From Sporolactobacillus pectinivorans (GTDB taxonomy: Bacteria; Bacillota; Bacilli; Bacillales; Sporolactobacillaceae): a stretch of 64,000 nucleotides of DNA. Below the pieces are notes generated by a model. The model was given only the letters and a program-made list of their open reading frames with translations, was not told the origin of the DNA and made no database searches. Both the position numbers and the translations under genes were made by a program. Positions within the stretch are counted from its first letter, which is position 1; each line of letters starts with the position of its first letter. Of this stretch, positions 45,856 through 56,519 are shown in pieces. The DNA is taken from the NCBI RefSeq assembly GCF_002802965.1, contig NZ_NXGA01000001.1, forward strand, positions 2,551,961 through 2,615,960, written 5' to 3'.

Positions 45856-47121
45856 TTATTTGTTTATCCTTATTTTTTTATGCTCAATCCACATTTTCCC
45901 AATCACGATCATCAGAAAAATCACTATGGGGTAAACGATGGCCCAGCCAACAAACAGGAACATGATTGCCGTCGCTAGAAGCGAGATCAGGCTTACTATT
46001 AATTTTTTTCTTTCATTTTTAAACAGTACAACACCCGCTGCACAACCACTCAAATAATTCAGTAAAAATGTTGCGTTAGGCAATTGGATAAGTTCTGTCA
46101 AGGAGATCAAGCGCAGCGCATAAGACGCCATCACACAGATAAAACAAAGAGCTAAAAAGAGCAGCCCGCCGAGCGGGGTTGTATATTTGGGTGAACGCCT
46201 GCCAAACCACTTAGGTGCAAGGCCATTCTCCGATAATGAATAAGCCAGTCTTGAGGCTGCCCCAGTATAAGCCATCACAGTCGCCAGACAAATCAACAGG
46301 CTGGCAATACCGGTCAGAATCGTCCCCAAGCGGCCATACGTTTCGCCTGCCACGTTAACGAGAGCTGCCTGTGATTGATTTTTATAGCTATCGGTCCCGA
46401 TCACGGCGATTGCTGTCATAAAGTATAGGCCGCCCATCACTATTGCTGCGATCAATGTCGCACGCCGGACATCTCTTTCCGGATGAACGAATTCCTCAGA
46501 TAGATTTGAGACAGCCTCCCAACCGATAAAGCACCAAAATAAAATAGTCGAGGCTCTACCGATACTCATGACTCCATGCGGCATAAATGGGCTAAAATAA
46601 ATCCATTTTAAATGTGGTGCGGCGCCAATAATTGTGAGACACAAAATGGTCAGAATTCCGAAAATCACTGCCACCTGAATCCTTCCGGCCACATTCATCC
46701 CCAAATAATTGAGCAAAAGAGCGATTATAAGCACCATACAGGCTATCGTTATTCTTGAAGTTTCCGACAGATCTAACGCGGCACTCAAATAACCGGCGCC
46801 CGTTAATGCTGCAACCGGTGCACCAATGGGAACAGACATTAGAAAAAGCCAGCCTGCAATCGCCCCAGGTATCTTCCCGAAGGCTTTCGTTACAAAATAG
46901 CAAACACCTCCTGAAACAGGATACTTTTGAGATAAATAGGCCATGCACAAAGAGAGAGGCAAAACTAATAGGAGCAAGAAACCCCAGTCAATTAATGAGG
47001 CCGGTCCTGCAATTTGAGCAGCCAGGCCGGGAACAATCAAGATTCCCGCTCCGAGCACTGCACCGATATAAAGAGCAACAGCCTGGGGCAGGCGGATCGT
47101 TGCTTTTGGTCCCTGTTTCAT
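45856..47121 (-). CDS. APC-family amino-acid permease, YjeH-like
   Basis: A permease of 421 residues with twelve helices, closely related to the APC gene at 36180 (shared GAGILIVPGL, LMSVPIGAPVAALTGAGY and C-terminal FLFVGWAIVYPIV). Probably an amino-acid exporter or exchanger. It is divergent from a LysR-type gene that carries a premature stop. AAGGAG precedes the ATG at 47121. Confidence 0.82.
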   Translation of the reverse strand: MKQGPKATIRLPQAVALYIGAVLGAGILIVPGLAAQIAGPASLIDWGFLLLLVLPLSLCMAYLSQKYPVSGGVCYFVTKAFGKIPGAIAGWLFLMSVPIGAPVAALTGAGYLSAALDLSETSRITIACMVLIIALLLNYLGMNVAGRIQVAVIFGILTILCLTIIGAAPHLKWIYFSPFMPHGVMSIGRASTILFWCFIGWEAVSNLSEEFVHPERDVRRATLIAAIVMGGLYFMTAIAVIGTDSYKNQSQAALVNVAGETYGRLGTILTGIASLLICLATVMAYTGAASRLAYSLSENGLAPKWFGRRSPKYTTPLGGLLFLALCFICVMASYALRLISLTELIQLPNATFLLNYLSGCAAGVVLFKNERKKLIVSLISLLATAIMFLFVGWAIVYPIVIFLMIVIGKMWIEHKKIRINK

Positions 47122-47228
47122 CTCTTACTCCTTCTTCCCTTAAAATGATAGATTGTACTTTCAAAGTATTGTTTTTCTTTACAAATCATCATAAGATAGA
47201 TTCATTGATTAGAAAAACTGATTATTTT

Positions 47229-47241
47229 GATTGAATCAATC
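47229..47241. promoter_or_regulatory. Palindrome in the APC/LysR divergent gap
   Basis: GATTGAATCAATC, a 6-1-6 inverted repeat between two divergent starts, fits a LysR-type site (T-N11-A). Confidence 0.5.
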
Positions 47242-47270
47242 GAAATATCCGATTAATAGGAGAAGTGATA

Positions 47271-48152
47271 ATGGATACCAAACAGTTGCGGACATTTAAG
47301 GTCGCTGCAGAATGCCTGAACTTTACCCAGACAGCCGTTCGATTAAATTTTGCCCAGTCCAGCGTGACTGCGCAGATTCAAGCTCTGGAGCGGGAAGTCG
47401 GAAGACCGTTATTCGAGCGGCTGGGCAAAAAAATAGCGTTGACTGAGTCAGGCCAAGCATTTAAAAAATAGGCAGATCAGATGGTTCATTTGACTCAGGA
47501 AGTTGAAGATAAACTCGCCAATCCTGACGCTCTCCCTACTCTGACAATTGGCGCTACTGAAAGCCAGTGCACCTACCGGCTGCCCCCTATCTTGGCGAAA
47601 TATAAAAGTAAATTTCCTCAGGGCAAACTGGTTGTGAAACCTGCCAATTTTGCCGAAGACATAAAAGAAAACCTGGAGAATGGACGCATCGATCTGGGAT
47701 TTATTATGGGAAAAGTGCAAACAAGATCGATGCTGACTGTTGAACCATTGGTTAATGAGGAAATATGGCTATTAGCTCATCCTACAAATCCATTGGTTAA
47801 TAGAGATCCTATTTTAGCCCGGGATCTTGAACAAGAAACAATGCTGCTGACAGCAAAGGGGTGTTCTTATCGTATGCTTCTTGAAAACGCCCTTTCTCAG
47901 GCGGGAATTTTTCCCGAAAACATTGTTGAATTTGTGACTGTTGAAGCGATCAAACAATGTGCGCTCACAGACCTTGGCCTTGCCTATCTGCCAGCCGTAG
48001 CCGTGCAATCTGAGGTAAAAAAAGCGTTATTAAAAAGAGTGGACTGGCCCTATGCGCCTACTTCAGTCCCAACGTTCATCGCCTGGAATAAGGATAAAGA
48101 ACTGACACCCAATATTCGATACTTCATTGAAGCGGCGCATGCTATGTATTGA
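47271..48152 (+). pseudogene. LysR-family regulator with a premature amber codon
   Basis: A complete LysR gene apart from one in-frame TAG at 47469-47471. The helix-turn-helix (AECLNFTQTAVRLNFAQSSVTAQIQALE) precedes it and the full substrate domain follows in the same frame. The stop sits at FKK-stop-ADQMV, where an aromatic residue is usual. Repaired length would be 293 residues. AGGAGAAGTG precedes ATG 47271. The truncated 66-residue product would hold only the DNA-binding part. It is divergent from the APC gene, its former target. Confidence 0.85.
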
Positions 48153-48209
48153 ATAAAAGCGGATCATGTTTTAGTTAACCGCTCTCTAATGGACGATTTT
48201 ACTCACTAT

Positions 48210-48415
48210 TCAAATTGATAACCGTTTTTCCTGATTGGTTTGAATCCAGCGTCTAATGGCTTCATAGTAGTTTGGCAGATCATATTGCCGGCTCACTTCA
48301 GGTAACTTTAATTTCCCAGTTTCTATAAGTTTCATGATCTCCTGGAAACCGCTCGCCCTTGAAGCACCAGCAACTAAATTGATAATAGATCCATGACTAG
48401 ACAAATCAACACAAA
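48210..48415 (-). pseudogene. C-terminal fragment of a zinc-type alcohol dehydrogenase/quinone reductase
   Basis: About 64 codons with no credible start. The pattern MKLIETGKLKLPEVSRQYDL, a YYEAIRRW helix and the terminal basic segment match the C-terminal end of medium-chain dehydrogenases. The catalytic and NAD domains are missing. The identity is tentative. Confidence 0.45.
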
Positions 48416-48679
48416 ATCAAAAATTAAGATTTTTTCTCCGCTTCAGCAAATCGCCATGCGCTGCCGTACAATGAAACAGCTATGCCGAGCCAACCCGTAA
48501 TCCTAGATTTCATCTGGACCCCAACGCAATAAGGGAATGAACGAAGACGGCGGGCAATGGCAACAAAAAATGGACTATTTTTAGAAGTACTATCCCGGAT
48601 CTGGAACAAACGACCCATGAAAATTAATATAAGGATAGTCTTTTGTGCTATAATTGGCCAGTCAAGGAGGTTGACATAT

Positions 48680-49135
48680 ATGGGGTACATCGAAGAAATA
48701 CGGACGCTAGTCGGGCACCGGCCTCTGATTTTAGTCGTCGCGGCCGTGCTGATTCTCGATAAAGACGAGAAAGTACTGCTCCAGGAACGCACGTTTCCTA
48801 AAAATGTTTGGGGAATTCCAGGAGGATTTATGGAACTTGGAGAATCGTCAGAAGAAACTTCAAAACGGGAAGTCTATGAAGAAACAGGATTAACTGTAGA
48901 CGATCTTCATTTTTTCAGAGTTTACTCTGGCACTGAACAGAATCAGGCAGAAAACGGAGATCAATATTATACTGTTACCGTTATGTATACTACCAGCAAA
49001 TTTAAAGGTCATTTGATTGTTGATCCCAATGAATCCATTTCATATCAGTTTCACAGCCCTGATGATTTGCCAGATAAAATATTAAATGAACACCGCACCA
49101 TTCTGAATGACTTTTTTTCACACCGAAAAAAATAA
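48680..49135 (+). CDS. Nudix hydrolase
   Basis: A protein of 151 residues. A full Nudix box is present: GGFMELGESSEET then REVYEETGL, with all catalytic glutamates. AAGGAGG precedes ATG 48680, so the earlier in-frame start at 48557 is rejected. It cleaves nucleoside diphosphate-linked compounds; the resemblance is to ADP-ribose or (d)NTP pyrophosphatases, not resolvable by eye. The preceding 48416-48679 shows no gene. Confidence 0.88.
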   Translation: MGYIEEIRTLVGHRPLILVVAAVLILDKDEKVLLQERTFPKNVWGIPGGFMELGESSEETSKREVYEETGLTVDDLHFFRVYSGTEQNQAENGDQYYTVTVMYTTSKFKGHLIVDPNESISYQFHSPDDLPDKILNEHRTILNDFFSHRKK

Positions 49136-49324
49136 AAAAGCCTACCATCTACTTTGTCAGGGGAGTCCTCTTTAAATATCAGACTGTCTATTGAAAAAGA
49201 AAGGCTAGGTTTAACTGAAGTGGTAGCTTAAATCAGATAATACAAGAACATGTTTTGATCAACTTTTTTCAGAACATGCTCTTTCTATTTGTTATTTTAA
49301 ACCAGCAGAAGCATCTCATATTCC

Positions 49325-49813
49325 TTATTCTGTCAGCGCAGAAAATTTAAAATCCAGCGCTCCTTTAAATCCTTCAAAAGCTGCCGGTTCGAGACTTTTC
49401 AATAGTGCCCTGCCCAATAATTGCACTGCCTTCCTGGACCGTCCCGCATCAGCTAATATCAGGCTGTAAAAGCATTCAGCAGCAATATTGTCAGGATATT
49501 TTTTCAAAGTTCTTACTATGGTCTCCGTTGCCAGATCAAGCTGACCGATATTGCGATAGGATGAGGCCAGACAAATGAGTGCTGTACGTTCCGACTCATA
49601 ATCCAGGCCGATTTCCATGGATTTTCGGTATACTGGAATGGCCTCTTCTTCCTTTGAAAAATGATCCAATGCTAGCGCATACTTAAGCCACGCGTCACTG
49701 TTGCCGGGAACCTGAACGCACAGGTTGCTGAGCAAAGCCAAACACGCCTGCTCATTTCCATTTTTCATGAATGCGTCTGCTTTATGAATAACGGATTCCA
49801 TTGACTCTTCCAT
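49325..49813 (-). CDS. Tetratricopeptide repeat protein
   Basis: A protein of 162 residues made of helical repeats. TPR-like units are visible with AWLKYALALDHFSKEEEAIPVY, LASSYRNIGQLDLATETI and YSLILADAGRSRKAVQLL. Such proteins mediate protein contacts. GGGGTGA precedes the ATG at 49813. No partner is obvious. Confidence 0.72.
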   Translation of the reverse strand: MEESMESVIHKADAFMKNGNEQACLALLSNLCVQVPGNSDAWLKYALALDHFSKEEEAIPVYRKSMEIGLDYESERTALICLASSYRNIGQLDLATETIVRTLKKYPDNIAAECFYSLILADAGRSRKAVQLLGRALLKSLEPAAFEGFKGALDFKFSALTE

Positions 49814-49854
49814 ATATATAAATCACCCCACACGTTGTTCAGCCTGTGCATCAT

Positions 49855-50073
49855 TTAATTGAACAATGCATCCGTGAACTGGTGATTGTCACTGGGAAAT
49901 GTTGTCAATGTCAGGTTAATATTTTTCGTCAGCTCATGCATAGTTCTCACATAGTCTTCCTCCACCTTAATCGATACGTTCGAATCATTGTTTCCATGCA
50001 TCAGAAATTGAGGAAAAGCATTAAGAACGGGCCTGCCCCACCGGATCATAACGGGAGAACTCAGCTTTCTCAT
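49855..50073 (-). pseudogene. C-terminal fragment of an S9-type peptidase
   Basis: About 72 codons. FLMHGNNDSNVSI and YVRTMHELTKN, then PSDNHQFT, match the aspartate and histidine regions of prolyl-oligopeptidase-type hydrolases. The nucleophile half is absent. Confidence 0.55.
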
Positions 50074-50140
50074 ACCTCTCCTCGTACCGTCGCACTTTCT
50101 TTGTTCTCCATGATCTGACTATCCCTCTTTTTTTCCAAAT

Positions 50141-50713
50141 TCATGAGTTCTGAAAAATGCCGGGTTTCCGAAATGATTGACAGGAGCACCGATGATGGGA
50201 ACGCATTAATTCATTAAGTTTCTTGTAGACATCGCCCTTTTCAAATGTTTTCAGTGATGCTGGCAGTTCTTCTTGATCAAGCATAAATGAACGGCCGTCC
50301 GCTCTGACAAGCAGCTCTTCATAGGAAACGACCTGATCTGTGATTCAGGTCGTTTTTGACAATATCGAAATACGTGCCCAACTATTCTCCGCCGCTGTCT
50401 CTCCAGAATAGATGTTATAAGGGCGTTTTGTCCAGTCATGGGCAAAAGTCCGGCTGCCAGCCGAGACTTTCACGTCAATTTCTGCAGATCCGACTGCCAC
50501 AGTTTTCGGCATCTTATAATCTAAAACTGCGTAATCCGTCTCTAGTTTTAATACCTCACATTTGAATTTCGCAAGCGTTGCATCATAACGAATTTTCCGT
50601 TCGGTTATGTACCTTAATGGTCGATCTCGCTTTCGTTCCAGTTTCTTCAGCAATGATTGGGCAACGCCACATCCCGCACCTTCGTAACTTTCAGACCGCC
50701 TTTTGATGGACAT
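50141..50713 (-). pseudogene. DUF402 family gene broken by frameshifts
   Basis: The first 110 codons match DUF402 (KIRYDATLAKFKCEVLKLE, then SRTFAHDWTKRPYNIY). The frame then fails. The expected continuation appears in two other frames: LGTYFDIVKNDL after a TAG, then ITDQVVSYEELLVRADGRSF and the end at 50141. So at least two frameshifts and one stop are needed to restore it. DUF402 proteins include nucleotide phosphatases. It overlaps the stop of the DHA2 exporter gene. Confidence 0.65.
50328..50358 (+). terminator. Terminator-like hairpin inside the DUF402 relic
   Basis: ACGACCTGA (50328-50336) pairs perfectly with TCAGGTCGT (50345-50353), then TTTT. It sits where the second frame change of the relic occurs. 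Confidence 0.45.
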
Positions 50714-52157
50714 GCCGCCTTGACTGCAGCAGACGAAATCCGGTGATTACAGCGCATAACATACAAATTCCTGCTGATGTGAGAAAAACAATATGCATAC
50801 CGTACAGAAAAACGTCCGGATGTCCGGGGATCAGCCCGGTCACACGATAGCCCGCTGCTGAAGACATGCAGGCAAACAGCAAAGTCGTGGCAAACGTGAT
50901 ACCGCTGATCATGCCGAGATTCCGGATCAGGGCATTCACGCTTCCGGCACTGCCGAGCTGTGAACGGGGCACTGTTGACATAACCAGTGAGTTGTTCGGC
51001 GACATAAATAGGGCACTCCCGATGCCCAGCATGGCAATCAACATGCCAACATAGAAAAGCGGGCTCGTTTCATCAAGAAATCCAAGACCAATTTGCGCTG
51101 CTACCAGCACAAGCAAGCCGATAAAAGTCAGAATTTCGGAACCTATTTTATCTGACAGTGCGCCGCTCATCGGGGCAATGACGGCCATCATGATTGGAAA
51201 GAGCATCATTAACAGCCCGGAATCTCTCGCTGTCATATTTAAAATATCCTGCGTGTAAAACGGTGCAATAATGGTGAAGCAAAAATTGGACAGAAAAACA
51301 AGATAGCCGCACAGAATACCCACGGAAAACAGTGGATTTTGAAATAGTTTCAGCTGAAGCATCGGCTGTTCTTTATGCCACTCGGCTCTGATGAACAGAG
51401 CCAGAAAAACGACGGAAAGAATGAGAAAACCTGCGATCTTCCAGTTTTTATAGCCAAAGTGCTCGCCGAGCAGCAGCCCGGCAAATAAAAGAGTAATAAA
51501 TAGCCCGAAAATCAAAGTACCGGTTTTATCAAGATTTCCCTTTGACTTGAATAAATCTTTTGGAAGCACGTACAGCCCAAGGATGATCACGACAATACCG
51601 ATCGGCACATTAATCCAGAAAATATAATTCCAGCTGAGTGCAGAAACGACTATCCCACCTATCCCCGGTCCGGCAATGCCGCCCAACGAGACAAATGTTC
51701 CAATCAGACCAAGCGCCCGTCCGCGCTCCGATCGCGGAAATATATCTGTCGCAATACCAAAATTATTTGCCATCGTCATGGACGCACCAATTGCCTGGAT
51801 CACCCGCCCGGTCAACAGCAGCTCAAAATTCAGTCCGAAGCCGCTGATCAGTGAACCGAGAACAAACAGCAATGTTCCGATACGAAACACAAAAATTTTA
51901 CCAAGCATATCACCCAGCCGGCCGAACATCAGAATCAGCACGCAGATGACCATTAAATAAATCGTCACGATCCACTGGCTGCTGGCAATCGGCAAATTCA
52001 GGTCACGTGAAATCTGGGGTAAAGCAACGTTCACAATACTCGCGTCAAGAGTAGACATAAAGGTAAACAGATTGACGACGATCAGGATCAACCATCTTTT
52101 CCTTTGAACATCCTGGTTATCCTGATAAGTTAACGGTTTTGAATCAGTTGTTTCCAT
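50691..52157 (-). CDS. DHA2-type (14-helix) MFS exporter
   Basis: A protein of 488 residues of the EmrB/QacA branch. Helix 1 holds STLDASIVNVALPQI, loop 2-3 GRLGDMLGKIFVF, and helix 5 GGIAGPGIGGIV. TAGGAGG precedes the ATG at 52157. A palindrome AAACGG/CCGTTT lies just upstream, a likely repressor site, but the matching regulator is missing. Substrates are presumably drugs or toxic metabolites. Confidence 0.87.
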   Translation of the reverse strand: METTDSKPLTYQDNQDVQRKRWLILIVVNLFTFMSTLDASIVNVALPQISRDLNLPIASSQWIVTIYLMVICVLILMFGRLGDMLGKIFVFRIGTLLFVLGSLISGFGLNFELLLTGRVIQAIGASMTMANNFGIATDIFPRSERGRALGLIGTFVSLGGIAGPGIGGIVVSALSWNYIFWINVPIGIVVIILGLYVLPKDLFKSKGNLDKTGTLIFGLFITLLFAGLLLGEHFGYKNWKIAGFLILSVVFLALFIRAEWHKEQPMLQLKLFQNPLFSVGILCGYLVFLSNFCFTIIAPFYTQDILNMTARDSGLLMMLFPIMMAVIAPMSGALSDKIGSEILTFIGLLVLVAAQIGLGFLDETSPLFYVGMLIAMLGIGSALFMSPNNSLVMSTVPRSQLGSAGSVNALIRNLGMISGITFATTLLFACMSSAAGYRVTGLIPGHPDVFLYGMHIVFLTSAGICMLCAVITGFRLLQSRRHVHQKAV

Positions 52158-52181
52158 AGTTACGGCATCCTCCTATTTATG

Positions 52182-52197
52182 AAACGGTAAGCCGTTT
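52182..52197. promoter_or_regulatory. TetR-style operator upstream of the DHA2 exporter
   Basis: AAACGG-TAAG-CCGTTT, an inverted repeat 25 bases before the exporter start. Confidence 0.5.
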
Positions 52198-52344
52198 TCA
52201 ACGATTACCCGGCAAATCAGACACGGGAATTCAGAAAAAACTTACACGTGCAAAAAAATAAAGCCAACTATAGAATAACTATAAATGGCTTAAATAATCA
52301 AAAAATCAGCTCTCATGAATTCAGAAATTTTTTATCGTCTACTC

Positions 52345-52473
52345 TCAATGCAGCTTTTTAAAGGCATATAACGGCACCGTAAAAGTCTTGATCAGCTCGT
52401 GGTTGCACTCACAGATCCATTCAAAAATGGTGACAAAGGAGGACCGGAGAAACAAGCGGGCGTTGAGATTTGC
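52345..52473 (-). pseudogene. Short coding relic of unknown family
   Basis: About 42 codons without start, ending TVPLYAFKKLH-stop; the preceding residues include FEWICECNHELIK. It sits upstream of the exporter, in the same direction, where a TetR-type repressor gene would be expected, but no family can be assigned. The rest of 52158-52495 shows no gene. Confidence 0.35.
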
Positions 52474-52495
52474 TGCTTATCGTTTGCCGGCTGCC

Positions 52496-52921
52496 TTAAA
52501 TCGATTTTTGCGGCTGTTTACTTTTAAATACATAATACTTCATCAAAAAAAAGCTTGTCAGCGACGAAATCGCCATGGAGAGTAATTTAGATAGATTCTG
52601 GGCAATCCAGGCATTTGACATGATGTCCTCAGTCAGATACAAACCGCCGACGAACACCATATTGCTGACGAGAAAACAAATGATGACTTCAACAAGATAT
52701 AATAGCTTCTGTCTCATTGTTCGATCTGAATTTTTTTTAAAAGTGATTCGGGAATTCAGCAAATAACTGTTGATCATGGTTAAAATGTATGCGACCGTAT
52801 TGTAAAGAACTAGCAGCGCATGCACTTTTGTCGGGAAAAGGAGAAGCAAGATATTCAGCGAGCCAAGGTCCACGGCAGCATTTGTCATTCCAATCAGTGT
52901 AAATTGCGTGAACTGAAACAT
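52496..52921 (-). CDS. GtrA-family membrane protein
   Basis: A protein of 141 residues with four predicted helices, starting FTQFTLIGMTNAAVDLG and ending FFLMKYYVFKSK, both typical of GtrA. GtrA proteins move lipid-linked sugars or act with glycosyltransferases. It follows the sqdX-like gene by 66 bases in the same direction, so it may handle the same glycolipid or its precursor. AGGAGGGG precedes the ATG at 52921. Confidence 0.8.
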   Translation of the reverse strand: MFQFTQFTLIGMTNAAVDLGSLNILLLLFPTKVHALLVLYNTVAYILTMINSYLLNSRITFKKNSDRTMRQKLLYLVEVIICFLVSNMVFVGGLYLTEDIMSNAWIAQNLSKLLSMAISSLTSFFLMKYYVFKSKQPQKSI

Positions 52922-52987
52922 GGGCCGGCCCCTCCTCTCTTTCTTTTACATGAGAAATATTCATTTTTCAGCGACTATTCAGGTCAG

Positions 52988-54133
52988 TCAGACAATCCTT
53001 CTTTTCCCTGGCACAAACTGCACATCTCCAATTGCCATTTCGTAAAAACCAAGCAGTTGCTCGGATGCATGGCTCCACCCTAAGTCAATGCTGGTCTGCC
53101 GCGCTGCTTCACTCATCGTCTTGAGATCAAGCGCTCCGGACGCAGTGGACAGCACTTTTTGGCACAAGTCCCCCGGGAGATCCGGCTGATAGAGCAAACC
53201 GTTCTTCCCGTTTTCAATCTGTTCTCGCGATGGACCGCTGTCTGCGGCGATTACCGGAAGACCGGAAGCCATCGCTTCAAGTATGACAAGTCCCAGTGTT
53301 TCCGTAGTGGATGGAAACACAAAAATGTCTGAAGAAGCATAAACTTTGGCTAATGCTTCACCATATAGAAAACCGGTAAATGTCACATTTGAGCGACGAA
53401 AACAGTTCTCCAGTTCACTTCGGTAAGGTCCGTCGCCGACAAGAACCAGCCAAAGATCCGGAGATGCGTCGAGCACTTCTTTTATCCTTTCAATCTCCTT
53501 CTCAGCCGCCAGTCTTCCAACGTAGAGGAGCACTGTTTGACCCGGATGTCCATGAGTGATTCTGCGGCGAACCTCAAGCTCCTTCTTTTTCGGGCTGAAA
53601 GTTTCAAGATCCACACCCCTGCTCCACAAATGAACATTTCTGAACTTTCTCGCATTCAGTTCTTTTTTCACCGTCCGTGAGGTGCACAGATTCATCTCCG
53701 CTCTGTTATGCATGAGACGGAAATACTGCCACATCAGCGGCTTAAATAAACCCAGATGATAATAGTCCATATACTGTGCCACATTCGTGTGATAGGAAGC
53801 AATTAAAGGAAAACCGAGCCGCCGTGCATAATAGATGCCGGCCAGACCAAGCAGTGCAGGGTTGACGACATGGACAATATCCGGCTGAAAAGCTTCCATG
53901 TATTTTTTTACACGCCGGGAAGGGAACGCAAACCGCTTCGTCCGGTAAAAGAACAACAGATGGGCCGGTACACCCTCCACTGGAACGCCATTAAATTCAT
54001 GAACGCCCAGATCGGGGGCAATCACCATAATCTGATGTCCCTGCGCATTGAGCCATTTAATCGTTTCGCATAGTCGCGTCACAATCCCGTCTGTCGATGG
54101 AAGAAATGTTTCCGTAATGATTACTATTTTCAT
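52988..54133 (-). CDS. sqdX: SqdX-like glycosyltransferase (predicted sulfoquinovosyl transferase)
   Basis: A GT4-type glycosyltransferase of 381 residues. The N-terminal domain begins VIITETFLPSTDGIVTRL; the C-terminal domain has VGRLAAEKEIE and the E-x7-E donor motif in PSTTETLGLVILEAMASG. Such a sequence fits SqdX (UDP-sulfoquinovose:diacylglycerol transferase) or diacylglycerol glucosyltransferases. The neighbour sqdB, 20 bases upstream, favours SqdX, which attaches sulfoquinovose to diacylglycerol at the membrane to give SQDG. AGGAGG precedes the ATG at 54133. Confidence 0.75.
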   Translation of the reverse strand: MKIVIITETFLPSTDGIVTRLCETIKWLNAQGHQIMVIAPDLGVHEFNGVPVEGVPAHLLFFYRTKRFAFPSRRVKKYMEAFQPDIVHVVNPALLGLAGIYYARRLGFPLIASYHTNVAQYMDYYHLGLFKPLMWQYFRLMHNRAEMNLCTSRTVKKELNARKFRNVHLWSRGVDLETFSPKKKELEVRRRITHGHPGQTVLLYVGRLAAEKEIERIKEVLDASPDLWLVLVGDGPYRSELENCFRRSNVTFTGFLYGEALAKVYASSDIFVFPSTTETLGLVILEAMASGLPVIAADSGPSREQIENGKNGLLYQPDLPGDLCQKVLSTASGALDLKTMSEAARQTSIDLGWSHASEQLLGFYEMAIGDVQFVPGKRRIV

Positions 54134-54153
54134 GCGGGAAACCTCCTGCAGAT

Positions 54154-55913
<1,760 letters not shown>

Positions 55914-55938
55914 TGAAGTGACCCCCTAAAGTTGGACA
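55914..55938 (+). repeat. IS left inverted repeat
   Basis: Starts TGAAGTGACCCCC and matches the reverse complement of the right end at most positions. Confidence 0.8.
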
Positions 55939-55957
55939 ACAAACCAACTTTAGGGGG
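55922..55957 (+). terminator. Hairpin at the IS left end
   Basis: CCCCCTAAAGTTGG (55922-55935) pairs perfectly with CCAACTTTAGGGGG (55944-55957), then TTTTC. In IS elements such hairpins block outside transcription from reaching the transposase; its second arm also contains the orfA ribosome site. Confidence 0.65.
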
Positions 55958-55964
55958 TTTTCAT

Positions 55965-56519
55965 GTGACAAAGTACTCTAATGATTTTAAAGTGAAAATT
56001 ATTAGTGAGTATCTGGTCGGGGCAGGCAGCACTTTTCTACACCATAAATATCATATACCAGGACATGACACTGTCCTGAAATGGATGCATCAATATCAAT
56101 CGAATGGTTCTGTAGGATTCAAAAATCGTGAAAAACGGTCGGAGTACGCCAGCAATTTCAAACTGGAAGTATTAAAGTGGATGAAGGAGAACCATTCATC
56201 TCTTAATGAAACCGCCAACCACTTTAATATCTCTACATCCTCTACGATCTATCAGTGGGATCGACGGTTTCAAGCAAGGGGATTGGATGGATTGAGAACA
56301 AAGCGAGGGCGTCCACCCATGGGGAAACGAAAGAAATCAGATCCTACAAATCAAGTTAAGAGAAATAAAAAAGTGGAAGAACCATTTGAATCAGATCAAC
56401 AACGACTTAAGGATCTGGAGAAAGAAAACAAATTACTCCGGATCGAGAATGAGTATTTAAAAAAATTAGAGGCCTTAGTTCGTCAGAGAGAGCAACACGA
56501 ACGGAACAAGCGCAAGTAG
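55965..56519 (+). CDS. IS3-family transposase OrfA
   Basis: A protein of 184 residues. Two helix-turn-helix regions are visible (about 10-50 and 60-105), the second including HFNISTSSTIYQWDRRF, and a leucine-zipper-like C-terminus, KENKLLRIENEYLKKLEAL. The GTG at 55965 has AGGGGG upstream. It ends within the region that overlaps the orfB frame, shifted by -1, as in IS3 elements that make an OrfAB fusion. Confidence 0.88.
   Translation: MTKYSNDFKVKIISEYLVGAGSTFLHHKYHIPGHDTVLKWMHQYQSNGSVGFKNREKRSEYASNFKLEVLKWMKENHSSLNETANHFNISTSSTIYQWDRRFQARGLDGLRTKRGRPPMGKRKKSDPTNQVKRNKKVEEPFESDQQRLKDLEKENKLLRIENEYLKKLEALVRQREQHERNKRK

Noticed and set aside
48557-48679. N-terminal extension of the Nudix gene
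   Set aside because: A strong AAGGAGG lies just before ATG 48680, and the extension is not Nudix-like.
48424-48792. 122-codon minus-strand ORF
   Set aside because: It overlaps the well-supported Nudix gene and shows no family features.
1368-50713. Amber codon reassignment or suppression, since three disrupted genes contain TAG
   Set aside because: TAG also ends apparently intact genes here (the APC gene at 36180, the small gene ending 61023, IS orfA), and the acetyltransferase and DUF402 genes carry frameshifts too.
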